A stretch of 64,000 bases of DNA from Nectonema munidae (Eukaryota > Nematomorpha > Nectonematoida > Nectonematidae): the NCBI GenBank assembly GCA_030549495.1, contig JAUIRK010000673.1, forward strand, positions 806,001 through 870,000, written 5' to 3'. The translations under genes were made by a program, and so were the position numbers. The notes beneath the pieces are model-generated. The model made no database searches and had not been told where the DNA came from. It was given only the letters and a program-made list of their open reading frames with translations. Below are positions 11,613-22,515 of this stretch, in pieces; the stretch's first letter is position 1, and each line of letters opens with the position of its first letter.

Positions 11613-13535
11613 GTGATGAAATTCACACCTTTTGTGATTTTATTTAATAAAATAAAGTTTGTTCAACTTGTTAGTTCCATTGATTTTTTTACTATTCTGA
11701 GACCTTTTTTGATTATCCTGATATTGCTATTTAACAATTTGTTTGAAATATTGACTTCTATGATTGATAATAATTCAACTACATACTGTAATATTTCGAC
11801 TAAAAATAAATATAAGCATAATGTTAATCCTTGGATGACCCCAGGACTATTAGTTTCTATTAAAACTCGTGACAAACTATTTTGCAAACTTAAAAAATGT
11901 AGTAAAACAGCAGACGAGCAGTATCGAATAAAATACATTTATTATCGAAACAAAATTAAAACACTAATAAAAATTAGCAAGAATAGGTATTTTAATAATT
12001 ACTTTTCTGAAGGTCAAAGCAGTAAGGATAAATGGAAAAAACTTAATGATCTTTTTTGTAAAAATAGTGATAATAAAGACAGCATCAGAATAGCAAGCTT
12101 AAAATATAATGATAACATATCCTTGCTGAAGCTTTTAGCACTCATTTTAATATTTCTAAAGAAGAAATTAAGTCGTATGATTATCGTAAATACTGTAAAC
12201 CGTGTAATTTCTTTTTTAATTTTGAAAAATTTACGCTTTTCGACTTGATAGAAATTGTGAGAAAATCTAAAATTAATATTTCAAAAGATTATTTTGGTTT
12301 TTCTTTTAATTTGATTAAACAAATATTTCCCTACATTTATCAAGTTTTATTAATCGGCTTTAACGCATCTCTCGAGTTTGCTGTTTTTCCTCAAGTTTTC
12401 AAATATACAAAAATCATACCAATATTTAAAAAGGGTAGTAGAGATAATTTTAGTAATTATCGACCTATTTCTCTAATTTCTTCAGTGTCTAAAATTTTCG
12501 AAAAGTTAATTTATAAACAACTTTATGAATACTTTGATAAAAATAATTTAATCTTTAGTGAACAGTATGGTTTCCGCTCAAAACATTGCACTGTACTTCT
12601 CCATTCTCTCATTTTAAATGACATTTATGAAGGTCTAAACAAAAATTTGTCTCTATGTAATTTATTCATAGATCTTTCGAAAGCTTTCGATTCTATTCAA
12701 TATTAATTAACAAACTAAAAATTTCTGCATTGTCTATATCTGCTATATCTTTTTTTGAAAGCTATTTGTAAATCATAAAATTATCATTACACAAAAAAAA
12801 TTATAAGAATTATCTTTAATAGCCCTTACAGATCTCATACTAGTTATTTGTTTTTTGACAACAACCTTCTTGATTGTAATGATCTTTACTTATATCATAT
12901 GCTATTTTTTTTATATAAAACAATAAATGATTCTTTTCCTGAAGTTTTTTCTCATTGGTTCTCCTTCAAATACGAAATTTCAACTTACAGTCTTCGCAAA
13001 GCTTAGTCTTGCCTGCTCAAAGTCAAAACACCCTCTCAAATATCTTGCAGCAAAACTATGGAATCAATTTTCTGCAAAGCTTATTTTATCCCAATCTCTT
13101 TCAAACTTTAAGAATCAAGTCCTTGACTTTTTTATAATAAAATATAATACTTTTTGTAGTATTAGAAACTGTTATGTTTGTAATTATAGAAGTTAAAAAA
13201 TTATGTGTTTATTTAAATTTATTTTACTTTTAAAATCATTCATATTTGTTATATTTTATGTGCTAATAACTTCTTTTGTATTGTAACATAAAATCAATAT
13301 GCGTTATTTATTTATTTATTATAGTTATTATTTATATATAAATTTAGTTACTATATTTATGAAAATCTTGAAGCGGCTCTGACCTTTGGTTTCCATAAAT
13401 ATTTGTATTTACATTTATTTTCTATTCCTGAATGTTTGATATATGTTTCTCTATGAAATGTTTGTTTTTCAATTACTTTGCTATACTTTTAATTTTATTA
13501 ATAAACTTCTTCTTCTTCTTCAATTGTAAAAGTCA
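11613..13535 (+). mobile_element. 5'-truncated, internally deleted LINE (CR1/Jockey-like)
   Basis: Plus-strand frames 11613-12248 and 12245-12706 encode the region before and into a non-LTR reverse transcriptase: KYTKIIPIFKKGSRDNFSNY, RPISLISSVSKIFEKLIYKQ, EQYGFRSKHCT and LFIDLSKAFDSIQY. The sequence then jumps to a C-terminal remnant near 12920-13140 (NDSFPEVFSHWF, LWNQFSAKL), so the part with the catalytic Asp pair is missing. The 3' end carries a run of TTC repeats near 13507-13521, a usual LINE tail. A frame break lies near 12245. It sits in a TMEM201 intron, antisense to the gene. Confidence 0.82.
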
Positions 13536-13712
13536 AAATAAATTCTTAGGTCAAAAAAGTGTTCTAAATATAATATATTCGGTATAAATATTTAAAAAGT
13601 CGAACTAGTAAAAATGATGGCCGACAACCCGAAAAAAGGAATGTTCAATTGCGTATTTCTAGATACTATCCATGTGTTTGTGAGGAATCAATGAAATAGA
13701 GAAGCAGCATAC

Positions 13713-13894
13713 CCCACATGTTGAGAGGGCGCATGATTTGATGCGACTCTACACGACTCTGAACGGCCATGCGCAACGAAGAAAACGAGAGAAAGCGAAA
13801 GGTTCGCGAAGGAAGAGCGAACGAGGCGACGAGGAAGAAATTCGTAAGGGGAGAAACGCAGTGTGTAGAACAGCGGCAAAAAGAGATCCATCGG
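13713..13894 (-). CDS. TMEM201: TMEM201-like protein, membrane-domain exon (candidate)
   Basis: The acceptor ttcttctttagcttgcag and donor GGG|GTATGC bound a GC-rich 182-base exon. Joined in phase to the 15.4-kb exon it reads SRWISFCRCSTHCVSPLTNF then FLVASFALPSRTFRFLSFSS. This aligns with the human stretch SWLDTLKFSTTSLCCLVGFT up to RRFRPRRFF: Trp, Ser-Thr, Leu and Phe coincide and an Arg/Phe run follows the helix. A second frame (PMDLFLPLFYTLRFSP...) is also open. The plus strand is open with charged residues, which I treat as a shadow. Confidence 0.55.
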
Positions 13895-15314
13895 CTGCAA
13901 GCTAAAGAAGAAATGCGAGATCACCACACCGTCACTACATACCGACCATCGCCCACATTTATTTATTAAGAAAATAATACAAAGATCACACGTCCAATAA
14001 AAAATGGTTGAAGTATCTGCACCAAGATTTCAAGAAGCGAGAGACTCAGGGGTATAGAAGGAATGGAAAAATAGGTAGTCTATTAGAAATGCCGGGTTAC
14101 AAAGATGCATACTAGGGTACTGCGCGAGGGGGGGGGGCAATTAGATGCGGGTGCCCACAATGAAATTTTTTTCCTTGTTGGTGGTTTCAATATTCATTCT
14201 TTTTTTCTTGAAACATTGTGAGCACGCTTTCAGTTGGCAAGTTAGTCAGTCACAGATATGATAACATCTGTCATATAAATCAGCTACACCGTATTTCATT
14301 CCTTAGGAAAGTTTCATGTCTTCTTAAAGTGGTGCTGTGTATGTGGTAGTAGACGGAGAAGTGGTCACAATATGAGACTGCATGCAAAGGATTTGTGGTA
14401 AGAAAATGAGTTTAAAATTGTAGTCAACTTGAACAAGAAACTGAGAAGTGTGTACTCTTGCGCTCGAGAGGTTTTTTATAACGCCCAAAGACTAATATAG
14501 GCGTAAGCAAAAAATTAAGTAAATTTTCACATATTATGCATAGTTAGAAAAAGGCATAATCATTTATATGAAGAAGGATCTTAGAGTTAGACCACTCTTA
14601 ACTTCCTTTGCTTGGTATAAATCTTTTGAGACAAATTGTCGAATTAATATTCAAACATATAAAACTAGAGTGAAATGATACTTCATTTAAACACAAAAAT
14701 AAGATTATATAGCCTCTCTAATCAGAAAATATTTCTAATTTTGTAACGGGAATGCACCTTCTTGATTGGTTTGCTTTAGATGTGATATACAAGATTTCAC
14801 AGGTTCAAGAGTTAGCATTTATGATCTGCCGGTGGACCTTGATTTTTGAAAATTCTCTTGTACAACCTTTTGCTTAACATGAAAAAAATCGTGTATAATT
14901 TTTTTAATAAGGATGTTTCGTATAAATAAAACTGTTATGAACATCGAAAAGTTAAGCAAATCTTTTTCGTTTTACATAAAAATGAAAGAAACTTACATTT
15001 AAGTAAATACGATATAATTTTTTTATTAATTTAAATATAACAATGAAGAGAAGTTTCCTATCTGTTTTTCGACAGCTCAAAACGTTTAAAAATTTAGAAG
15101 TGTTGGGACAAAATTATATATTTTTTTAATTAGTTTAACATTTTTGCTATCCAACTTTTATTAAATTTCATTTTTCTGATTCATTATGAGAAATTATGAT
15201 ATATTTTTTAGTTGGTGAATTTATACAAGCTAAAATGTATGTTCACATATGGGTGAAAGATGTTCCTATTTCTTAGACACCCTATGAATATCAAGGAACA
15301 TGAATGGAACATAC
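13895..15314. other. TMEM201 intron, no gene seen
   Basis: Mostly AT-rich. A poly-G tract at 14129-14137 beside a short GC-rich patch looks like an eroded hAT-type end, but there is no partner. Nothing else supported. Confidence 0.35.
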
Positions 15315-15420
15315 CTGTTCTGGCCATAGAAAAGTTGAAGGAATAAATTCACGGCATCTAGAAAAAGAGAAACCAAGGAGAGGAAGAGCCACGAGTTGTC
15401 GAAGATGGCAGGAGATAGGA
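15315..15420 (-). CDS. TMEM201: TMEM201-like protein, transmembrane exon (candidate)
   Basis: The minus-strand frame reads LSPAIFDNSWLFLSLVSLFL then DAVNLFLQLFYGQN, two adjoining hydrophobic stretches, and ends at the good donor AACAG|GTATGT. It resembles the human IDAFCTCLWALLLGLHLAEQ segment in position and character and leaves the phase needed by the 13.8-kb exon. The acceptor is uncertain: GAATACGAAG is used here, and a stronger pyrimidine-tract acceptor further inside the exon would shorten it. Confidence 0.5.
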
Positions 15421-15993
15421 CTTCGTATTCAACAAGAACGAGAAAAAAAGAAACAGAAATGGAAAAAAGAGAGAGCGCGAACGAAATCGAATTCTTTAGA
15501 GCCAACTTCTGAAATTCAAGGTTCGTCTTTTAGAAATGTGGAAACATAAATAATGCTCAGGTTATTCGCTTCACAGAATTCAATTGACTGATAAAACTAC
15601 CACATGATACATTGGCATTATGAAAGCTCTCTACTTTTTCTGTTCTCTTTGGAGAAGCCAGAAAAACACACACGACACAAAAGAGAGGGGACGTTTCTAG
15701 AGGGATACCTGCCAGAAGCGGATGCGAAGGTCAAGGGCGTACGGCCCTCTAAAATTGGTGAAACATTAAGAAAATCAAAAACACACCCTCTAACTGAAAG
15801 CGTCTTTGGGCATATTATATCTTGCAACACCACTCTCTTCTTTATCAAGGAAGCAGACAATTGGAAGGAGTATATAATAATTGGAATTGGAAACTCAAAG
15901 CTCATTTTAGATCACATCTGTTAAAGAAACGCCCTTGCCATTTAAAATATAATTAAATATAAAAGGTGGGCGCACAAAATAACTATTAGGTAC

Positions 15994-16148
15994 ATTTGTT
16001 CGACAGCTAGTTCTTGTTAAAGATGTCTGCACTGCTGCAGAGTTAGGAGGGAGATAACAAAGCGGAAGAGCAGTTGTCACGAATGAGAAGATGCCAATGG
16101 CAGGAGAAACCAGGAACAACATCCCATATGATTTGAATTTTGCATCGT
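15994..16148 (-). CDS. TMEM201: TMEM201-like protein, first membrane helix exon (candidate)
   Basis: After acceptor ctaactaag the frame reads DAKFKSYGMLFLVSPAIGIF then SFVTTALPLCYLPPNSAAV. Its phase (two leading bases) matches the shifted frame of the 17.9-kb exon exactly. The helix ending in VTTALPL resembles FLLTTALYG of human SAMP1 at the equivalent place. The 3' boundary (ACAAAT|GTACCT) is a guess. A possible further 40-base exon with good splice sites lies near 15710-15750, but I could not fit it in phase. Confidence 0.5.
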
Positions 16149-16459
16149 CTTAGTTAGATGTCAAGAATGAATACAAGAACCCATTTTCTTAACAAACATC
16201 TAATGCAGCTAATAGTTTGATATCCGTCTAAATTTTTGCCGTTAACCCTATTAGTGTTGGGGGTTACGCTCCCTTCACTAAAAAATTAACTGTACAAAAT
16301 TGGCTGAATTATATCCCTTCAAATTGTCTCTTACCTTGAAAAGTTATAATTATATACAGTTTTGAACGCATAATACTTTAAATATTAAATTTTTTCAATA
16401 ATCATGTCTACTTTTTAGAAAATTTCAATCAAAATTTTGATTAATCAAAAATATATCTA

Positions 16460-17030
16460 ATAAAATATTCCTTCAAATTTTACATAAAATATATGTTTTT
16501 ATACTGAAACGGCCGTTTTGGTTTCATTTTTTACATTTAAGATTTGGAAATAGCTATAAGTGTTAATCAAATTTGCGGTTAATTTCTAAAAATTGTCTCC
16601 AAAAACATTAATTCAAATTTTAGATGAAATATATGTTCTTATACAAAATCGATCATGCTGGTTTCATTTCAGGACTCAGTTTTCGCATTGAAATATATGC
16701 TTTTATAGTAAAGCAATCATGATAGCTTTATTTCTGAAATCAGTTTTTGCATTTAGATGTTTTAAAATGTCTGAAAGTGTCAATCAAATTTTCCATTTAA
16801 GTCTAATGTCTACAGAAATATTTTTGAAATTCAAATAAAATATCTGTTTTTATACCAAATGGAAGATGCTGGTTTCATTTTTGGACTCAGCTTTCACATG
16901 TATGGTTTTAAAATATATGAAAGCTTCAATCAGATTTGCGGTTTACTTCTAGATACTGTATTCAAAAAAATAAAATATCTTTCAAATAAAATATCTGTTT
17001 TTATATCAAATCGACTATGCTGTCAAGTAG
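16460..17030. repeat. Degenerate tandem array, unit about 150 bases
   Basis: Blocks such as 'caaatcgatcatgctggttt', 'aaatatatgtttttatac' and 'tcaatcaaatttgcggtt' recur about four times in the same order with moderate divergence. The array is non-coding and lies in a TMEM201 intron. Confidence 0.7.
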
Positions 17031-17199
17031 GATCCGTCTGAGAAGACTTCCACTACATTCCATGAAAGTATAAACTTTTAATGGTGGAAAGCTAAAAGTA
17101 GCGTAAGGTGTTTTCATCCAAAAGACACAATTAAACCGCTTTCATCGAACTAAGAGCAAATAAGGTTTGGTGTTGGATTCGAGCAAGATTTTTAGTAGG

Positions 17200-17360
17200 A
17201 TTGTTTTAATTACTTTGAAAATGTAATTAAATACTTCCAAATGAACTGATCATTTTGCGACTTACTTGCAATTACATTCATTTTTACAAAAGTAATTCAT
17301 TACTCTCAATCACATCGAAGAATGTAATTAAATGCATTTCAATTACTTTACTTTTATTTT
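17200..17360. repeat. AATTAC-rich patch
   Basis: Many short AATTAC/GTAATT words alternate here, as also at 63640-63840. They look like eroded simple repeat or the flank of an unidentified element. Confidence 0.5.
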
Positions 17361-17502
17361 CAAAAATCTAGAAGAACAAATACATGTATATATGCTAACA
17401 TTGAGATACAATATTTTTAGTTTTGAGTTCATTTCAATCATTAGATTTATTTATTACGCTCTAATTTTTCATTGATTGGACTACATTTGGTGATACACAT
17501 AA

Positions 17503-17748
17503 ATGTTGGGTACGGGAAAGAGCAAACTTCTTTTAAAATATGAAGGTGGGTCGGGCGGTGTTATTTTTGTGAATTTCACTCCGACACGCAGCGAAAAATA
17601 CAGCTACGATTCCCTAGGGAATTTAAGAGAGCTCTTTTATTCCCAGTACGAGCATTTTTGCTTTTCCGCCTTAAAAAGGGAAGGGGTTGGAATCTGTTCA
17701 TGTGACTCCTTGCAAAGAGAGTTGTTGAGCAGAGCAAGCATTTTATGA
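17503..17748 (+). other. Unidentified GC-richer open stretch inside a TMEM201 intron
   Basis: An 81-codon plus-strand frame begins MLGTGKSKLLLKYEGGSGGV and ends LQRELLSRASIL. The sequence has several local palindromes (ccctaggg, gagagctc). I recognise neither a protein family nor a small RNA. The minus strand is open too. It may be an undetected exon of the host gene or an RNA gene relic. Confidence 0.25.
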
Positions 17749-17784
17749 GGATGACTCGTGTGAAAGATGAGAACGAGTGTCTAC

Positions 17785-17964
17785 CTTGTGAAGATCTCGA
17801 CTTGTAGAATTGGCCGGGAGAATAGACGGCTTTCTTTTTGGCGTTCTTCTTGAGTAGGGAGCTTGGCCGGTCTTGGTATAAATAAAAGACTGACAAGGCA
17901 GGCACAGCGGGTACATGCGCTCCAGTTTCTTGGAGAACATGGAGACTTCGCAATGAAAATTCTT
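17785..17964 (-). CDS. TMEM201: TMEM201-like protein, exon with the second half of the Ima1_N zinc domain
   Basis: The acceptor ttttaaacttttcag and donor CACAAG|GTAGAC are clear. The frame in phase with the preceding exon reads KNFHCEVSMFSKKLERMYPL then CLPCQ, matching human EVEVYRHHLEQMYKLCRPCQ, including the last CxxC zinc pair. After CLPCQ the homologous continuation is in the next frame (VFYLYQDRPSSLLKKNAKKK), which lines up with AAVEYYIKHQNRQLRALLL and joins in phase to the 16.1-kb exon. One base therefore seems to be missing right after the CxxCQ codons. This is either an assembly error or a real frameshift; the uncorrected frame stays open as SFIYTKTGQAPYSRRTPKRK. Confidence 0.85.
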
Positions 17965-18013
17965 CTGAAAAGTTTAAAATGAGGAAGGGGAATCAATCTC
18001 AAAAGAGACACAC

Positions 18014-18226
18014 CTCATTGAGAGGAGTGAAGTCGGTGAGGTAAAAGCGAATGAGTTCTTGTTTTTCGTTGCAGGCGTCACAGAGTCCGTTCTCCTCGCA
18101 ACGGCCGAAGGGGCGTCGTTGTTTGGGCTCAGCTTCGGCAGAAGACGGAGAAAGCAACGGGGAGAAAAAGAAGTCGTCAGTCTGCTGTTGCTTTTTGACG
18201 AGAAGTTGGTTGTTGTAGTCACCATT
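18014..18226 (-). CDS. TMEM201: TMEM201-like protein, exon with the middle of the Ima1_N zinc domain
   Basis: A 71-codon phase-0 exon between acceptor cttttcttttgtttcag and donor AATGAG|GTGTGT. It begins NGDYNNQLLVKK, matching ENGDYNKPIPAQ in human SAMP1, and ends CEENGLCDACNEKQELIRFY then LTDFTPLNE, matching LLCKRCNHHQTTKIKQLAAF then APREE. The CDAC pair supplies zinc ligands. The linker (SPLLSPSSAEAEPKQRR) is Ser/Pro-rich as in other members. This domain faces the nucleoplasm and is needed for targeting and function of SAMP1/Ima1 proteins. No damage seen. Confidence 0.93.
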
Positions 18227-19279
18227 CTGAAACAAAAGAAAAGAAAATACACTGAAGTTTTATTTAAAAACGAGCTAAATAAGATATATGGGGATGAATT
18301 TTCTTGGACGAAAAGACAGATAGTGACTTGAGTTAGAAGAACGTAGAACACGATGATTCTACGATTGGTGAATGCTGCATCAGTCTAAACCCAAATAATG
18401 CGAAAGGCCGTTGAAATCAAAAGGCACCAGCGTACAAATGTATTTAGTAAGATGAGACAAATGCGACGTAAAATATGATGCTGATCAAAGGCATTTTGAA
18501 TAATACTTTCATTTATGCATATTTGGACTTCAACAGTACAACTACTTCTTTTTAATTCGATATAGAAACTTGAGATAGCAAAAAAGTCTCTTCAAGTAAA
18601 ATGAGCATATTCAAAATATGCAAAAAGTAATTGTGGTCAAAACGTCGTGAACAAGTCTTTTCACCAACTCATCTTCCAAAATAGTTTGCTGTTGGGGTGG
18701 ATGTTTCACTTTTGTTGTCAAAGGTGAGTAATTTTTAACGGATGTATCATAAGATTTCAATAAAACACAAGTTCCATTGTGTTCTAACATTTGTTTCAAT
18801 CTTCAATTATCAGGATCTTTTATTTGCTGTTAAATTTTTATGAATTATTCTGGCTCAAATTTTTTTATATCTTATGAACTTCTTGAAATATGAAAATAAT
18901 TTCGTTTAAAGTTACAAAAAGATTCCTGATTGAATCAAAAAATATATTTTCTAAAGTTTTAATAATTAAAATTTTTTATATATTTTTCTAATAAATATAC
19001 TTTCAAGTTTAGAAGCATGACTACATTGGACAGTTGCTTCAAAATAATTTGAAAAGAGCGCGCGCGGTCATGATCGTTGACAATTTAAATAACTGCCTTA
19101 AGGTTGACATCCCGGATAAAAGAAAAAAGGCGCGATTGGTATTAAAAACGGAAGTATAGATAAGAGAATGAAAGTTGAGGGGCGTTTTTATCAACAATAT
19201 TATACACATAATGCAGATTTGACAGCTTATTGGAAAGCCCAGCGCACATATTTCAATGCGCGCATGTTGATCAGTTTAC
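18227..19279. other. TMEM201 intron, no further gene seen
   Basis: AT-rich sequence with no recognised element. Short open frames at 18.0-18.35 kb on other frames are shadows of the exon at 18014-18226. Confidence 0.4.
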
Positions 19280-19394
19280 CTCATCGAATCCATTGTACTG
19301 TTGACAGCTTGGACAAAACCAGGAATTTGTCTGATGATTCGAAACTTCTGTGTCTTTATTACAAAACCAACAATTCACACACACTTTTCCAATC
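19280..19394 (-). CDS. TMEM201: TMEM201-like protein, exon with the first half of the Ima1_N zinc domain
   Basis: Acceptor cttaactttttag, donor GATGAG|GTAAAC. The exon reads IGKVCVNCWFCNKDTEVSNH then QTNSWFCPSCQQYNGFDE, a near-perfect match to human HTMVNCWFCNQDTLVPYGNR then NCWDCPHCEQYNGFQE. It carries two CxxC pairs. It ends in phase 0 and joins directly to NGDYNN in the next exon. One leading base shows that an upstream coding exon (initiator Met and first membrane helix) must exist at higher coordinates; I did not find it. The plus-strand open frame over the same bases is a shadow. Confidence 0.94.
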
Positions 19395-19999
19395 CTAAAA
19401 AGTTAAGCATACACAAAGTTTACGAAGAGTAAATGAAAAATAACGCTTCGGGTCAAAATCTGGTTACAAAGGAGATGAAGTCATCCAAGCACTGAGATTC
19501 GTTAAAATAAGACGATTATAATGATCACGAATTATGTTATCGGCCATTTTGTTTTAGCGACATTTTTATTAACCTAAAGAAAACGTTCTGTCATTAAAAT
19601 TTCTCCGTTTAGTTAGAAAAAAATTATCATCAAAAATATGAAAAGATTTTTAAATGTATAAATCAATTTTTTGTGCATTTTATTTTCTATTTTTATGGGA
19701 ATAGACATTTTAAAAATAAAAAATATTTCTAAGTGATGGGACGATTAATCCAAATCGAAAACAGGAATAATGAGATTCATGTTTTTTTAAATATCAGAAT
19801 CAGACTCACATGGGAAAATTTTCGTTAGTACCTTCCGATACCTCAGTCCCGATTTTTTTTAGGTTTTAGGAGTATTTAAAAGAGTTGAATTGTTAAACCT
19901 AAAATTAACTACTTTAAATTTTATTTAACTCGTTTTATTGATGTTCCAAATCCAAACACATAAAATAATTAAAATAAATTTTCAACTTTACACATGCGA

Positions 20000-21340
20000 T
20001 AATTTTAGCTATCTATCGTCCTGTATCATTAATCTGTACTTTTGGAAAAATATTGGAACACTTAGTACATAAAAAATTAGGCAATATTTTGAAAACAATA
20101 ATTTTATTCACCATCATCAATTTGGCTTTCAAAAGTTTTATTCAACTGAGCTGTTACATAGTTATTTCGTTCAAAAGGTTGTAGATTTCTTTGAAAATAA
20201 GTATAACGTTCTTGCAGTTTTTCTGGACATAGGCCGTGCATTTGATAGAATACCTCACTATTTATTACTTAAAAAACTTTCATGCTATGGAGTATCCACT
20301 AATACACTGTCTTTCTTTTCTTCTTATTTAACAAACAGATATCAATCTGTTTCTATAAATAGTGTTATTTCAAAAAAACTAGATGTAAAGTCAGGGGTGC
20401 CTCATGGTTCTATTTTAGGCCCTTTACTTTTTTTAAAATTTGTAAATGATTTCTTTAACTCTTTTTCTCATTTAGATTTACTCATGTTTGCAGATGATGT
20501 GACGTTGTTAATACCAGTCTCTACTAAGAATGTTGAATCTTGTAATGTTGACTTTTTCATCAAAAACGCCAAATTAGAAATTGACCAGCTACTTGACTTA
20601 TTTTTTAATAATGGTCTGTCTATTAATTTAGAAAAAACTTGTGGAATGTTTTTATCACCAATCAAACAAGAAATGAGTAAATTATTTAAAGAAATAGGTA
20701 TAAAACAAGTAAATTTGTTTAATTACCTTGGTATAACAATTGATGAAAAAGCTATCATGGAATAATCATATAAACAAAGTTAGTACAAAATTGAGTTATG
20801 TTAGTGGCATATTAAAATCAACTTGGAAAATTTTACCCTTAGACGCTAATATTATTTTATATAAGTCTCTCTTTCTACCTCATTTGAATTTTAGCTTAAT
20901 AAATTGGGGCCACAAAAACATTATTTCACTTTTTACTTTGCAAAAAAAGGTCCTAAGGATGATTATGAATAAAAAGCCTAGTTCACACACAAGTCTTTTA
21001 TTCGCTCAAAATAATCTGCTTAAATTCGAAGACATTTATGCGCGTAATTTACTGGTTTTTATTTATAAATGTGTTCATTGTATGCTTCCTCCGTGCTTTG
21101 ATAATAATTTATTAAGTTCTTATGATCAAGTGGATGTGCGACATTCATCAAGATTTCGAAACGACATGATTTTGCCTTTTTACCGTTTGAGCCTTTCAAG
21201 ACAGAGCGTTTTATATAAAGCTCGCAATCTCTGGAATAATTCAAGCCTACTACCTGAAAATTACAATCTGAATTTTGAAGGAATGGATTTCAAACTTAGT
21301 AGTTTAAACTTAAAAATCAAGATCCTTTAAAATCAATATA
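20000..21340 (+). mobile_element. 5'-truncated LINE, reverse transcriptase (Jockey/CR1-like)
   Basis: Plus-strand frames 20397-20765 and 20740-21330 give a reverse transcriptase with VPHGSILGPLLFLKFVNDFF and the catalytic box LLMFADDVTLL, then SWNNHINKVSTKLSYVSGIL and the C-terminal YKARNLWNNSSLLPENYN. Upstream decayed codons (FLDIGRAFDRIPHYLL near 20220-20270, YRPVSLICTFGKILEHLV near 20010-20070) extend it. One frameshift lies near 20750 and others upstream. No 3' poly(A) or repeat tail is obvious after 21340. A different copy from that at 11.6 kb, of the same general clade. Confidence 0.85.
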
Positions 21341-21889
21341 ATTATATCAAGGAGAGATAGAAGCGAACAAATTTTACCAGAAAAACAAGAAAGTTTAGTG
21401 ATTGAAAATAGGCCAGCGCAGTCCTAGCGTAGAATTTTTTAAGCTCTTAGCAATGATAACGGCTATAGAGTCTCACAAGGAGAATTAAGAAAGATTTCAT
21501 TTCAAAAGCTTGTCTAACCAATGTCCAAATGGAAGAGCACTACAAATCATGCATGGTGCTGTGCATCATAGAACTAATTATAGTACATTCAGCGACTACT
21601 CGATAAAAACAAAAGAGAAATAATACTAAAAATTACTTTAACTAAAATAATGTTTCATTTAAAAAAGTGGTATATGATGAAAATATAAAACTCTTTCCAT
21701 TGCTCATAATTATTTATTCAATGTTTTATTGCAAAGCAGTATAAAGATAGGATACTCAAATTTTTAATCAAATGCTTTTAAAATTAAAACATCAGATGCC
21801 ATCGGTTATTGTTACAGAGGCAGTTGCGGAGCAGAGTTTACATTTTAGAAGTTTTACAGATATTTTAGTCATTCTTAGATGTAAGATTA
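21341..21889. other. AT-rich stretch, no gene seen
   Basis: Nothing recognised between the LINE and the piggyBac remnant. Confidence 0.35.
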
Positions 21890-22515
21890 TTTTTAAATGT
21901 TATTCTAGTCAAAGATCTTTACCAAGATTCAATAAGACATTTCTCCGCAAAGTTTTTGAAGAAGGGTCACTCAGCTTGTATAATTCCTGCATTATAACAT
22001 AAGCCATAGAATATACACATCTTGCTCGCCTCGCTACGTTATATTCAGAAGATAGCTGGTCCACTAAATCAACACCATATTTTGTCTCTTTATAAAAGTT
22101 TATCACTTCAATTTTTTTCTTTTCTGTGTTCTCAATATTCGCCTCGTGATGCATGCTAGAAAAAAGTGTTACAACTTTATTTTTTCAGGAATCCAAGAGA
22201 CAAGAGTATTTTAGACCAGATTCTAAAATAGTTAAAGTTTTCTTACTCATGCCTTTCAATCCAGGAAGACGAGTAATAATATAAAGTTTTCTAGTTCGAG
22301 AATTTTTTGGCATTGCTTTTTTCCACCATGCTAATTTGGCGCAAGGATTTTCAATTTCATCATCATTAGAATCATTTAAGTTGTATTCTTCACTATCAGA
22401 GAGATGATCAGAAGTTTCTTCGATATCTGATTCAGAACTATTTCAAGAATCAAAATTCTCTTGAAAAGGGGTATTTTCTTGCAGTAAATTACTAATTTCA
22501 TCAATTAGAGACATG
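21890..22515 (-). mobile_element. Internally deleted piggyBac transposon, copy B
   Basis: On the minus strand an acidic N-terminus starting MSLIDEISNLLQENTPF (near 22515), with the typical run of Glu/Asp/Ser, passes after a deletion straight into the C-terminal part. The 21909-22154 frame reads NFYKETKYGVDLVDQLSSEY then NVARRARCVYSMAYVIM and RRNVLLNLGKDL, equivalent to KTKGGVDTVDKMVHEYSVAR of piggyBac proteins. Most of the DDE core is gone, and at least two stops remain. Confidence 0.8.

Noticed and set aside
13769-13969. Charged plus-strand frame that looks like a coiled coil
   Set aside because: It lies opposite a phase-consistent minus-strand exon; charged shadows of Ser/Leu/Phe-rich exons are expected.
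15604-15924. Overlapping frames on both strands near 15.6-15.9 kb
   Set aside because: A possible 40-base exon hides here, but neither long frame shows family motifs and none fits neighbouring exon phases.
10935-16105. Recurring Ser-Pro-Ala-Ile-Gly codons (about 10.94, 15.41 and 16.10 kb, minus strand) as duplicated exons
   Set aside because: Identity is limited to about 15 bases and flanks do not align, so chance is sufficient.
19168-19398. Plus-strand 76-codon frame (MKVEGRFYQQYYTHNADLTA...)
   Set aside because: The same bases on the minus strand encode the TMEM201 zinc-domain exon with perfect motifs and splice sites; the plus frame is its shadow.
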